From NCBI GenBank assembly GCA_020440705.1, contig JAGRNP010000004.1, positions 1 to 55,231 on the forward strand: a stretch of DNA of 55,231 nt, read 5' to 3'. Shown one piece after another: positions 21,115 to 30,966 of this stretch. The DNA comes from a bacterium. Its GTDB lineage: Bacteria; Krumholzibacteriota; Krumholzibacteriia; LZORAL124-64-63. Both the position numbers and the translations under genes were made by a program. The notes beneath the pieces are model-generated. The model ran no database searches. It saw only the letters and a list, made by a program, of their open reading frames with translations, and was not told the origin of the DNA. The number at the start of each line of letters is the position of its first letter. The first letter of the stretch is position 1.

Positions 21115-23781
21115 TCAGACCGGGTCCGCCGCGTCGGCGGCGGCCGCCCCGGCCTCGGCGAGCACCCGCCGCACCGTGTCGCGCAAGGTGTCGCCCCCGA
21201 AGGGCTTGCGCAGCACGCCCTTGATCTGCGGGTGGCCGTCCCAGGCGGACGCGGGCAGGTCGTTCAGGCCCGTGATCAGGAGGATCGGCAGGTCGGGCCG
21301 GATTCGGCCCACTTCGGCCGCGATCTGCTGCCCGGTCATGTGGGGCATGGTCAGATCGGTGATGAGCAGGTCGAAGTCCGCCGGCGCCGTTCTCAGGCGG
21401 GTCAGGGCCACCCGGGTGTCGTCGACCGCGGTCACCAGATGCCCCTGCTTCTCCAGGAGGGCCTTGCCCAGCGCGCCGATGTCGGACTCGTCGTCGAGGA
21501 AGAGGATGCGGCTGCCGGCCATGATCTGGGCCGCGGCGCCGGTCCGGGGCACGTCGCCGCCGGCACCGACCTCGGCCTCGGGCCGATGCGCCGGCAGGAA
21601 GACATGGGCCCGGGTGCCCCGGCCGACCGCGCTCTCGATGACGATCTCGCCCTCGTGGGCCGCCACGATGCCGTGCACCACCGACAGCCCGAGTCCGGTG
21701 CCCTTGCCCACGTCCTTGGTGGTGAAGAAGGGGTCGAAGAGGCGGGTCAGCGTCTCGGCGTCCATGCCGCAGCCGGTGTCCGCGACCGTGATCTGCACGG
21801 TGTCGCGACCGCGGAGCGACTCGGGCACGATCTCGGGCGGCTTGCCGCCGGGCAGGAACCGCGTCGCGAACTCGAGCACGCCACCGCCCTGCTCCATGGC
21901 GTGGAAACCGTTGGTGGCCAGGTTCATCAGCAGCAGCTCGACCTGGGCGGGATCCGCAAGGACCGGCGGGCAGCTCGCGTCGAGGCGGGTGGTGATCTCG
22001 ATGGTCGCGGGAATGGCATTCACCAGCAGCTCCACGGTCTCCTCGATGATCGCCGCGGCCTGGATCGGCTGGCGCTCCTGCTCCTGGCGACGGCTGAACA
22101 GCAGGATCCGGTTCACGAGCTCCCGGCCGCGCTGGGTGGCCTTCACCACGCGGGCGAGATCGTTGGCGATGAACTCGCCGCGCTCCTCATGCAGGGACTG
22201 GGCCTCCTCGAGCGCCAGGGTCGTGAAGCCGAGCACCGCCTGGAGGATGTTGTTGAAGTCGTGGGCGATGCCCTCGGCCAGGGCGCCGATGGCCTCCATC
22301 TTCTGGGCCTGACGCAGCTGGCCCTCTTTCGATTTGTTGGCCAGGTGGAAGTCGAGGATCGGCGCGAGGTAGCCGGCCAGGGACTCGAGGTCGCGCAGGT
22401 CGTTCGGGTCGTAGTCCCGCGCCCGGTCGCCCACGGCCACCATGCCGAGCACCCGGTCCTGCCTGAGGATCGGCACGAGGACCGCCCGCGCGACCGGGTG
22501 GGCCACGCCGGGCATGGGCGGGGCCACGTTCAGCGTGCGCCCGCGGGCCTGCTCGAGGATGCTGCGCCACGCTCCGGGCAGGGAATCGCGGCCGATCACC
22601 AGCTCCTCGTCGCGGGGGCCGCGCCGATCCTGGGCGGCGAGCCGGACGGTGGCCCCGGACTCGAAGGTGGCCAGCACGCCGACGGGGCTGTCGAGGGCGT
22701 CGCGGATCAGCCCGAGCACGCGGCCGAAGACCTGGTCGGGCGTCGCGATGAGGAAGGCCTCGGCGATCCGGTTCCGCAGTTCCAGGGCCAGTTCGGCCTC
22801 CTTGCGGGCCGTGATGTCGCGGTGGGTGCCGGTCATGCGGAGCGGCCGGCCGTCGGCGGCGCGCTCGACGACCTTGCCGCGGTCGAGCACCCAGATGTAG
22901 TGGCCGTCGGCGTGGCGCAGCCGCACCTCGACCTCGAAGGCCGGCGTCCGGCCCTCGATGTGGTCGCTGGCCGCCGCCAGGGCGCGCTCCTTGTCTTCGG
23001 GGTGGACCAGGTTCGCCCACGTCTCGGGACTGTGCTCGCCCACGAGGGGGTCGAGCCCCAGCATGCGGGCCCAGGCCTGGTTGTACACCAGACGGTCGTT
23101 GACCATGTCCCAGTCCCACACGCCGTCGCGGGCCGCTTCGAGGGCCAGGCTGAGGCGCTCCTGGCTGGCGGCGAGGCGCTTGCGCGTGGCGTGCTCGTCG
23201 GTGACATCGCGCACGAAGGTCAGCACGGCCGGCTGGCCCTCGAAGGAGATGCGCACCGAGCTGACCTCGGCCATGCGGGCCACGCCGTCGGGCAGGTTGA
23301 GCCGGATCTCCACCGCGCCGGGGACGTCCTCGCCGTCCAGGGCGCGCGTGCGACGCTCGAGCGAGCGCGCCCGGTCGTCCGGATGGATGAAGGTCTCGAG
23401 GGGAACCCGGGCGAGCTGCTCCGGCGAGTACGTGCCGAGATAGCTGCGGGCCATGCGATTCATGAAGAGGATGCGTTCGTCGCGATGGACGATGATGCTC
23501 TCGGGGCAGTTCTCGACCAGGTCGCGGTAGAGGTCCTTGGAGGCCTGCAGGGCGGCGCCCATGCGGATCCGTCGCCGGATGGAGATGCGCCAGATCACCG
23601 CCGCGCCGACGATGACCGCGCAGCCCATGCTGCGGATATAGACTTCGTGGGCGTCGGGGCTCAGCAGTTCGCCGCCGAACTCGTGTTCGGAAAAGAAGAC
23701 GGCCTCGATGGTCGCCTCGACGATGCAGAAGGCGACGAGCAGGGCCACGATCAGGGCCACGAACCGGAATCTGTCCGCCAT
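21115..23781 (-). CDS. PAS-PAS-GAF hybrid sensor histidine kinase with receiver
   Basis: A membrane-bound hybrid kinase of 888 residues. ATG 23781 is preceded by GGAGG; a start 15 codons upstream is rejected. Two membrane segments (about 7-29 and 52-68) enclose a short periplasmic loop. PAS domains follow at about 80-200 (ENCPESIIVHRDERILFMNR) and 205-325 (AARDGVWDWDM), a GAF-like domain at about 330-480, HisKA with GIAHDFNNILQ (about 500-570), HATPase_c with NLATNGF, DTGCGMD, GKGTGLGLS (about 590-725), and a receiver (LFLDDES, LLITDLTMPHMTG, LRKPFG) at about 755-880. The signal is unknown. Confidence 0.92.
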   Translation of the reverse strand: MADRFRFVALIVALLVAFCIVEATIEAVFFSEHEFGGELLSPDAHEVYIRSMGCAVIVGAAVIWRISIRRRIRMGAALQASKDLYRDLVENCPESIIVHRDERILFMNRMARSYLGTYSPEQLARVPLETFIHPDDRARSLERRTRALDGEDVPGAVEIRLNLPDGVARMAEVSSVRISFEGQPAVLTFVRDVTDEHATRKRLAASQERLSLALEAARDGVWDWDMVNDRLVYNQAWARMLGLDPLVGEHSPETWANLVHPEDKERALAAASDHIEGRTPAFEVEVRLRHADGHYIWVLDRGKVVERAADGRPLRMTGTHRDITARKEAELALELRNRIAEAFLIATPDQVFGRVLGLIRDALDSPVGVLATFESGATVRLAAQDRRGPRDEELVIGRDSLPGAWRSILEQARGRTLNVAPPMPGVAHPVARAVLVPILRQDRVLGMVAVGDRARDYDPNDLRDLESLAGYLAPILDFHLANKSKEGQLRQAQKMEAIGALAEGIAHDFNNILQAVLGFTTLALEEAQSLHEERGEFIANDLARVVKATQRGRELVNRILLFSRRQEQERQPIQAAAIIEETVELLVNAIPATIEITTRLDASCPPVLADPAQVELLLMNLATNGFHAMEQGGGVLEFATRFLPGGKPPEIVPESLRGRDTVQITVADTGCGMDAETLTRLFDPFFTTKDVGKGTGLGLSVVHGIVAAHEGEIVIESAVGRGTRAHVFLPAHRPEAEVGAGGDVPRTGAAAQIMAGSRILFLDDESDIGALGKALLEKQGHLVTAVDDTRVALTRLRTAPADFDLLITDLTMPHMTGQQIAAEVGRIRPDLPILLITGLNDLPASAWDGHPQIKGVLRKPFGGDTLRDTVRRVLAEAGAAAADAADPV

Positions 23782-23797
23782 GGGCACCTCCGGGACC

Positions 23798-23826
23798 ATC
23801 GTATCGCGTCCCTTGCGCCGGGTCAA
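23798..23826 (-). promoter_or_regulatory. Sigma-70 promoter for the PAS-GAF hybrid kinase
   Basis: On the minus strand TTGACC (23826-23821), 17-base spacer, TACGAT (23803-23798). The transcript would begin close to 23791, leaving a very short leader that still contains the GGAGG site of the kinase gene. It is divergent from the antiporter promoter. Confidence 0.6.
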
Positions 23827-23851
23827 CCCGCTGGCAGGGGCCGATTTCCGG

Positions 23852-23879
23852 TGGACACCCCGGGCCCGTCCCCCATAAT
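23852..23879 (+). promoter_or_regulatory. Sigma-70 promoter of the antiporter gene, apparently leaderless
   Basis: TGGACA (23852-23857), 16-base spacer, CATAAT (23874-23879). The ATG of the antiporter begins at 23886, only six bases after the -10, where transcription itself should start. No Shine-Dalgarno site precedes that ATG (CCCCC only). Confidence 0.55.
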
Positions 23880-23885
23880 GCCCCC

Positions 23886-25613
23886 ATGCAGATTCCCGCC
23901 GACAACTCCATGGTCGTCCTGGCCGTCCTGCTCGCGTTCGGCGCCGTGTGCGGCCAGCTCGCCCGCCGTGCCCACCTGCCCTCGGTAACGGGGCAGATCC
24001 TCGCCGGCGTCGTCCTCGGGCCGTCGGTGCTGCACGTCTTCGGGCACGAAGCCACGGTGAGCCTGCGGCCCATCGTCCACTTCGCCCTGAGCCTGATCGC
24101 CGTCGATGTCGGCACCCACCTGCACCTGCGCCAGCTGCGCAACGCCTTCCGCCGCCTCGGCCTCCTGCTGCTGCTCGAAGCGACCGTGACGCCCCTGCTG
24201 GTCTACGTGGCGGTGGTGTTCGGGGCGGGCGAGGACTGGACCCTGGGCACCCTCTTCGGCGCCCTGGCCATCTCCACGGCGCCGGCCACGGTCATCGCCA
24301 TCGTCAAGGAGACCCGCTCGAAGGGCGTCTACGTGCGCACCCTGGTGGCGGCCGTGGCCCTGAACAACATCGCCTGCATCGCCCTCTTCGAGATGGCCCA
24401 CACGGCGGTCACCGTGACCATGGACCCGGCGGGCGGCGTCTCGGCGGCCAGCGTGCTCGTGGCGCCCCTGGGCCAGCTCCTCGGCGCCCTGGCCATCGGC
24501 GGCTGCGTGGGGGCGGCGCTGGTCCTCGGCAGCCGGCACGTGATCCACGCCGAGCAGCTGACCACCGTCTCGATCATCGCCATCTTCCTGGCCACCGGCC
24601 TGGCCGACTGGCTGGGCGTCTCGAACCTGCTGGCGTGCCTCTTCGTGGGCATGACGATGGTGAACCTGGCCCCCGAGAAGGAGGAGATCGGCCACCGCGT
24701 CTTCGCCAACTTCGAGCCGGCGATCCTGGCCGTCTTCTTCACCCTGGCCGGCCTCGAGCTCGACTTCGGCTTCCTGGCCCAGGGCTGGATCATCGTCGCG
24801 CTCTTCGTGGCGGCGCGGGGGCTGGGCAAGATCCTGTCGGGCCTGATCGCCATGCGGCTGGCGGGCGCGACCGACAACGTGCGGCGCTACCTCGGTTTCG
24901 GCCTCGTGCCCCAGGCGGGCGTCGCGGTGGGCCTGCTGCTCGAGGTCCAGGACAACCCCGTGCTGGACGAGATCAGCGCCTTCATCCTGGCCATGGGCGT
25001 GACCGCCGTCGCCATCAACGAGATCGTCGGTCCGATCCTCGTGCGGATCGGCCTGGCCCGTTCGGGCGACCTCGGCAAGGACCGGGCGCGGCTGATCGAT
25101 TTCATCCACGAGGAGAACATCGTCACCGGCTTCCGCGCCGATTCGAAGGAGGCGGCCATCCGGCAGCTCACCGACCTGCTCTGCGAGAGCCACGGGCTGC
25201 AGATCGACCGCGAGCGCTTCGTGCAGGGGGTCCTCGCACGCGAACACGCCATGTCGACGTGCATCGGCCGCGGCCTGGCCGTGCCCCACGGGCGCCTCGA
25301 CACGGGCGACAGGCTGGTGGGGGTCATGGGGGTCAGCCGCGAGGGGCTGGCGTTCGGCACGCCGGACGGCCTGCCGGTGCGCTGCATGGTGCTCATGGCC
25401 ACCCCGCCGGACGCCCGCCGCCGCCATCTGGAGGTGCAGGCGGCCCTGGCGCGGTCGGTGGGCGCCGACTGGAGCCTGCAGCTGCAGCTCTACAACGCCC
25501 GCACCCCGGCCCACGTCTACGAGATCCTGCACAACGAGGAGTTCGAGGACTTCAACTACTTCCTCGACGAGGCGAGCCAGGAGCGCGAAACCCGTCCGGC
25601 TGCCGCCGACTGA
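23886..25613 (+). CDS. CPA2-type cation/proton antiporter with C-terminal PTS EIIA-like domain
   Basis: An inner-membrane monovalent cation:proton antiporter of the Kef/NapA type. Of 575 residues, about 1-385 contain roughly 12 membrane segments (GQILAGVVLGPSVLHVFGH, FTLAGLELDFGFL). The remaining ~180 residues form a cytoplasmic EIIA (fructose/mannitol-type) domain with the potential phospho-acceptor His468 in GLAVPHGRLD. This fusion suggests control of transport by phosphorylation or by a PTS-like signal; no other PTS gene is in the window. The start follows the promoter by only six bases with no ribosome-binding site. It is convergent with the gamma-lyase gene. Confidence 0.88.
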   Translation: MQIPADNSMVVLAVLLAFGAVCGQLARRAHLPSVTGQILAGVVLGPSVLHVFGHEATVSLRPIVHFALSLIAVDVGTHLHLRQLRNAFRRLGLLLLLEATVTPLLVYVAVVFGAGEDWTLGTLFGALAISTAPATVIAIVKETRSKGVYVRTLVAAVALNNIACIALFEMAHTAVTVTMDPAGGVSAASVLVAPLGQLLGALAIGGCVGAALVLGSRHVIHAEQLTTVSIIAIFLATGLADWLGVSNLLACLFVGMTMVNLAPEKEEIGHRVFANFEPAILAVFFTLAGLELDFGFLAQGWIIVALFVAARGLGKILSGLIAMRLAGATDNVRRYLGFGLVPQAGVAVGLLLEVQDNPVLDEISAFILAMGVTAVAINEIVGPILVRIGLARSGDLGKDRARLIDFIHEENIVTGFRADSKEAAIRQLTDLLCESHGLQIDRERFVQGVLAREHAMSTCIGRGLAVPHGRLDTGDRLVGVMGVSREGLAFGTPDGLPVRCMVLMATPPDARRRHLEVQAALARSVGADWSLQLQLYNARTPAHVYEILHNEEFEDFNYFLDEASQERETRPAAAD

Positions 25614-25627
25614 GCCGCTCCCGGCGG

Positions 25628-26833
25628 TCAGACCAGGGCCAGCGCCTGCCGCAGGTCCCCGACGATGTCCTCGACGTTCTCCAGACCCACCGAGAGCCGC
25701 ACCATGCCGGGGTCGATGCCCACCTGCCGCAGCTCGTCCTCGCTGTAGGTCGAGTGGGTCATGGTGGCCGGATGCTCGATCAGCGTGTCCACGTCGCCGA
25801 GGCTCACCGCCAGCGTGCACAGCTTGACGTTGTCCATCACCACGCGGCCGGCTTCGCGCCCGCCCTTGACCAGGAAGCTGATCATGCCGCCCGGCCCGCG
25901 TTGCTGCCGCCGGGCCAGGGCGTACTGGGGGTGGGTCTTCAGGCCGGGGAAGATGACCTGGTCGACCTTGGGGTGGTAGGCGAGGAACTGGGCCACCTCG
26001 GTGGCGTTGGCCATGTGCCGGTCCATGCGCACGGGCAGGGTCTTCAGGCCGCGCAGCAGCAGCCACGCGTTGAAGGGGCTGATGCAGCCGCCCACGTCCC
26101 GCAGGGTCTCCATGCGGGCGGTCATGATCCAGTCCTGCCGGCCCACCAGGATGCCGGCGACCGTGTCGCCGTGGCCGCCGATGTACTTGGTGGCCGAGTG
26201 CATGACGATGTCCGCCCCGAGCTCGAGCGGGTTCTGCAGGTAGGGCGTGCAGAAGGTGTTGTCCACCAGCACGGGGATGCCGCGGGCGTGGGCGATCTCC
26301 GCCACCGCCGCGATGTCCGTCAGCACCAGGGTCGGATTCGCCGGCGTCTCCAGGTAGATCAGCTTCGTGTTGTCCTGGATCGCCGCCGCGAAGTTGGCCG
26401 GATCCTGCGCGGGCACCTCGGTCACGGTGATGCCGAACCGGGGCAGGGTCTGGGTGAAGAGCTGGTGGGTGCCGCCGTACAGCGTGTCGCCGGCCACGAT
26501 GTGGTCGCCGGCGCGGCAGCAGGTGAGCACCGCGGTGGTGGCGGCGGCCATGCCGCTGGCCAGGGCCAGGGCCGCCTCGCCCTTCTCGAGGTACGCCATC
26601 TCGGTCTCGAGGGCGGTCTGGGTCGGGTTGCCCAGGCGCGTGTAGACGTAGCTCGGGTCCTCGCCGCGGAAGACCGCGGCCCCGTGCTCGGCGTTCTCGA
26701 AGGCGAAGGTCGAACTCTGGAAGATGGGCGTGCTCACGGCCCGGATCGGCTGGTCGCCCTCGTGCTTGTCCAGGTGCTTCTTGCCGTGGATGCACAGGGT
26801 CGCGAAGCCGGGTTCGTTCTTCTTCTGGTCCAT
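25628..26833 (-). CDS. Cys/Met metabolism PLP enzyme, methionine gamma-lyase-like
   Basis: A fold-type I PLP enzyme of 401 residues. The Schiff-base lysine is Lys216 in MHSATKYIGGHGD; YTRLGNPT and ETPANPTL are the family's phosphate and active-site motifs. The order of similarity suggests methionine gamma-lyase (methionine to methanethiol, ammonia and 2-oxobutyrate), but the cysteine typical of that enzyme's LYGCT motif is glycine here (TLYGGTH), so cystathionine gamma-lyase or a broad homocysteine/methionine lyase is possible. Its ATG shares one base with the metK stop (TGATG), so the two are translationally coupled. Confidence 0.88.
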   Translation of the reverse strand: MDQKKNEPGFATLCIHGKKHLDKHEGDQPIRAVSTPIFQSSTFAFENAEHGAAVFRGEDPSYVYTRLGNPTQTALETEMAYLEKGEAALALASGMAAATTAVLTCCRAGDHIVAGDTLYGGTHQLFTQTLPRFGITVTEVPAQDPANFAAAIQDNTKLIYLETPANPTLVLTDIAAVAEIAHARGIPVLVDNTFCTPYLQNPLELGADIVMHSATKYIGGHGDTVAGILVGRQDWIMTARMETLRDVGGCISPFNAWLLLRGLKTLPVRMDRHMANATEVAQFLAYHPKVDQVIFPGLKTHPQYALARRQQRGPGGMISFLVKGGREAGRVVMDNVKLCTLAVSLGDVDTLIEHPATMTHSTYSEDELRQVGIDPGMVRLSVGLENVEDIVGDLRQALALV

Positions 26834-28029
26834 CAGCGCCCTCCCTTGGCGCGGCCCGAAAAACGGGCCCGCAGCGCGGCCACCCGGTCCTCGGCCTCCC
26901 AGGGAAAGTCCAGGCCGGGCCGGCCGAAGTGGCCGTACACGGCCGTCGGGCCGTAGATCGGCCGCCGCAGGTCGAGGCTCTCGATGATGCCGGCGGGCGA
27001 GAGGTCGAAGACGGCCGCCACCGCCTCCTCGAGGCGCCGGTCGGGCTGTGTGCCGGTGCCGAAGGTGTCGACGGTCACGCTCAGGGGCTCGGTCATGCCG
27101 ATGACGTAGGCGATCTCCACGCTGCAGCGCCGGGCCAGGCCCGCCGCGACGATGTTGCGGGCCACCCAGCGCGCGCCGTAGCTGCCGCTGCGGTCGGGCT
27201 TGGTGGGGTCCTTGCCGCTGAAGGCCGAACCGCCGTGTCCGCAGGCGGGCCCGTAGCAGTCGACGGTCTGCTTGCGGCCGGTGAGGCCGGCGTCGGCCCG
27301 GGGGCCGCCCTCGATGAACGTGCCCACCGGATTGATCAGCACCGCGGTGTCGGGCGTCAGCAGGCCGGTCGGTTCGAGCACGGGCTTGATCACCAGGCGC
27401 TTGAGGTCGCGGCGCAACCGGGCCAGGTCGGCATCCGCATGGTGGTGCGCCGAGACCACGACGGTGGTCAGGGCCACGGGTTTTTCGTTCCGGTACCGAA
27501 CCGAAACCTGCACCTTTCCGTCTGGATAGAGGAAGGGCAGCTTGCCGCGCGTGCGCACCCGGCCCAGCTGCTCGGCGAGCCGGTTGGCCAGGAAGGCGGG
27601 CACCGGCATCAGTTGGGTGTCCACGGGCAGAGTCCGGCCCTCGTCGGTGGCGTAGCCCACGCACACGCCCTGGTCGCCGGCCCCCTTGCGGTCGACGCCG
27701 AGGGCCACGTCGCCGGACTGCTCCTCGAGCATCACCAGCACGGCGCAGCTCTGGTGGTCGAAGCCGGTGGTGGGGTCGTTGTAGCCCACCGCGGCCAGCG
27801 TCCGTCGGACCACCGCCGAGATGTCCAGGTAGCACTTGGTCGTGATCTGGCCGGTGACGATGACCATGCCGGTGGTCGCCATGACCTCGCAGGAGACGCG
27901 GGCGTAGCGGTCCTCGGACAGCACCGCGTCGAGGATCGCGTCGGCGATCTGGTCGCAGATCTTGTCGGCGTGGCCGGCGGTGACGGATTCGGCGGTCTGG
28001 ATCCACTCGCGGGTCTTGGCGGCGGGCAT
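26833..28029 (-). CDS. metK: S-adenosylmethionine synthetase
   Basis: Makes SAM from methionine and ATP. The 398-residue protein has GHADKICDQIADAILD near the N-terminus, the hexapeptide GAGDQG, and the glycine-rich P-loop-like segment GHGGSAFSGKDPTKPDRS. ATG 28029 is chosen with GGAGG nine bases upstream; the frame stays open to 28128 but that extension is proline/arginine-rich and not part of the family. Coupling to a methionine-degrading enzyme puts two fates of methionine in one transcript. I see no SAM riboswitch in the 140-base upstream region. Confidence 0.95.
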   Translation of the reverse strand: MPAAKTREWIQTAESVTAGHADKICDQIADAILDAVLSEDRYARVSCEVMATTGMVIVTGQITTKCYLDISAVVRRTLAAVGYNDPTTGFDHQSCAVLVMLEEQSGDVALGVDRKGAGDQGVCVGYATDEGRTLPVDTQLMPVPAFLANRLAEQLGRVRTRGKLPFLYPDGKVQVSVRYRNEKPVALTTVVVSAHHHADADLARLRRDLKRLVIKPVLEPTGLLTPDTAVLINPVGTFIEGGPRADAGLTGRKQTVDCYGPACGHGGSAFSGKDPTKPDRSGSYGARWVARNIVAAGLARRCSVEIAYVIGMTEPLSVTVDTFGTGTQPDRRLEEAVAAVFDLSPAGIIESLDLRRPIYGPTAVYGHFGRPGLDFPWEAEDRVAALRARFSGRAKGGR

Positions 28030-28138
28030 CGCGAAAGCCTCCGGGAAGGGGTCCGGGCGGGCGGACCGGGGCCGGGCCGGCGGGCGAAGTTCGCGCTTTG
28101 CAAATGCCCGGCCGGCTGAAACAATCACGGTTCGGAAG

Positions 28139-28168
28139 CGTCTAGTGCGCGTTCCGCTTCTTCAACAA
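28139..28168 (-). promoter_or_regulatory. Candidate promoter for metK
   Basis: On the minus strand TTGTTG (28168-28163), 18-base spacer, TAGACG (28144-28139), about 110 bases before the metK ATG. The same TTGTTG -35 occurs before the Tlc-like transporter. The -10 match is modest. Confidence 0.35.
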
Positions 28169-29163
28169 TGGATGGGCCCGTGAACAAAGTCAACCGCAGC
28201 CGGACGGGGTCGGACTTCGGCATCTCCGTGTCGGACCTGAACTTCGCCTACCTCAAGACGCCCGTGCTGAAGGGCGTCGACTTCCGTCTCGAGAAGAAGG
28301 CCGTCGGCCTGCTCGGGCCCAACGGGTCGGGCAAGACGACGCTCCTGCGCTGCCTGCTCGGCCAGGTGCCCCTGAAGGCGGGCCACGTGTCGGTCCTCGG
28401 CTGGGACATGGCGGGCCAGGCCCGGGCGGCCCGGGCCGGCCTGGGCTGGATGCCCGAGACCGGCGGCATCATCCCCGGCATGAGCGGCGTCGGCCTGGTG
28501 GCCTACATGGGGGAGCTCTCGGGGCTGCCGGCGCGGGACGCCATGCAGCGCGCCCACGAGGTGCTGCATTTCGTCGGCCTCGCCGACGAGCGCTACCGGC
28601 CCTGCGACAAGTACAGCCAGGGCATGAAGCAGCGCCTGAAGCTGGCCCAGGCCCTGGTCCACGACCCGGACTGGATCTTCCTCGACGAGCCCACCAGCGG
28701 GCTCGATCCGCGGGGGCGCGTGGCCATCCTCGACCTGATCCGCGACCTCGCCCGCAACAAGGGTCTGGGGGTGATCCTCTCGACGCACCTGCTGGCCGAC
28801 GTGGAGACCGTCTGCCAGGAGATCCTGGTGCTGCGGCAGGGCGAACTCATGGCGCGCGAAGAGGTGGGCGCCGGCACGCGCGAGCCGCGTCAGATCTTCG
28901 AGGTCGAGGGCTTCGGCGACAAGGAGGCCTTCGTGAACGGCCTCGCGGGTCTGGGGGCCGAGGTGGGCGAGGAGAACCGCCTGCTGCTGGTCACTCTCGA
29001 TCTGGGCCGCATCGAGGGCGCCGCCACCGGCGACGGTTTCGACACGGCGGCCGGCGTGCGCGCCATCCTGGGCGTCGCCCGCACCCACGACTTCGCCCTG
29101 CGCCGCCTGCGGCGCCGGCCGGTCACCCTGGCCGAGGAATTCTATCGCATGGTGGAGGCCTGA
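28168..29163 (+). CDS. ABC transporter ATP-binding protein (first of two)
   Basis: A nucleotide-binding subunit of 331 residues for an ABC-2 type exporter: Walker A GPNGSGKTT (about residue 50), signature YSQGMKQRL, Walker B DWIFLDEPTSGLDP, switch His in LSTHLLAD. A C-terminal region of about 110 residues is unique to this class. No clear Shine-Dalgarno site precedes ATG 28168; an in-frame GTG at 28180 is an alternative. It is the first gene of an ATPase-permease-ATPase-permease cluster, and the next gene starts one base after its stop. Confidence 0.92.
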   Translation: MDGPVNKVNRSRTGSDFGISVSDLNFAYLKTPVLKGVDFRLEKKAVGLLGPNGSGKTTLLRCLLGQVPLKAGHVSVLGWDMAGQARAARAGLGWMPETGGIIPGMSGVGLVAYMGELSGLPARDAMQRAHEVLHFVGLADERYRPCDKYSQGMKQRLKLAQALVHDPDWIFLDEPTSGLDPRGRVAILDLIRDLARNKGLGVILSTHLLADVETVCQEILVLRQGELMAREEVGAGTREPRQIFEVEGFGDKEAFVNGLAGLGAEVGEENRLLLVTLDLGRIEGAATGDGFDTAAGVRAILGVARTHDFALRRLRRRPVTLAEEFYRMVEA

Positions 29164-29164
29164 C

Positions 29165-30015
29165 ATGCCCGTCTACGACCGCGGATACACCCACTGGGAA
29201 CCCTCCGGGCGCCGGGCCTACCCGGCCTGGTGGGTCATCGCCCGGCGGGGCATCACCGAGCCGCTGAAGAAGCGCTGGCTGCTGCTGCTGGTGCTGGCGT
29301 CGTGGGTGCCGGCCATCGTCAAGGGCGGCATCATCTACTTCAAGCTCAAGGCCGGCAACCTGGCCGACATCGCCGTGGGCAACTGGACCAGCATCGACCC
29401 CGAGGGCTTCCTCGCCTTCATCGAGGGCCAGCGCTTCGCGGTGTTCGTGATCCTGGCCATCGTCGGCGCGGGGCTCATCGCCACCGACCGGCGCGACAAC
29501 GGGCTCTCGCTCTACTTCTCGCGCCCCCTGAACCTCGGCCACTACGTGGGCGGCAAGGCCCTGATCGTCGTCTTCTACTACTTCCTGGTGACGCTCTTCC
29601 CGGTCTACGCCCTGTGCCTCTTCGCCTTCCTGATCGCGCCGGACGCCACGGGCCTGGACATGCTGCTGCTGACGCCCCTGCGCGCCACGGCCTACTGCGC
29701 CCTCGCCGGCGTGAGCATCAGCCTCGTGCTGCTGGCCTTCAGTTCGGCGGGCAAGCGCTCGATCTTCGTCATGGTGTGGTGGGCGATCATGGTCTCGGGC
29801 ACCGAGACCCTCAGCGCCGTGGCCGAGGGCCTGGGCAAGGACAACCTGCAGGTGCTGAACTTCCTGGGCCAGTACCACAACGCCGGCGCGCCGCTCTTCG
29901 CGGCCCCGGCGCGGCTGGGGGTGTCGCCCGTGGCCAGTTTCATCGCCCTGCTCGTCTGGACCCTCGGCGCCGTCTGGCTGCTGCGCCGCCAGATCCGGCC
30001 GGTGGAGGTGGTCTC

Positions 30016-30019
<4 letters not shown>
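29165..30019 (+). CDS. ABC-2 type permease (first of two)
   Basis: A 284-residue membrane protein with about six hydrophobic segments (WLLLLVLASWVPAIVKGGI, FAVFVILAIVGAGLIATD, VVFYYFLVTLFPVYALCLF and others). The cytoplasmic DNGLSLYFSRPL segment is typical of ABC-2 permeases, in which (R/D)-G-(T)-LSRP patterns recur. It pairs with the preceding ATPase. Its TGA overlaps the ATG of the second ATPase (ATGA). The substrate cannot be inferred. Confidence 0.88.
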
Positions 30020-30963
<944 letters not shown>

Positions 30964-30966
30964 GCC

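Noticed and set aside
28030-28167. A SAM riboswitch upstream of metK
   Set aside because: The short gap lacks the expected multi-helix junction and an expression-platform terminator; only a weak promoter can be argued.
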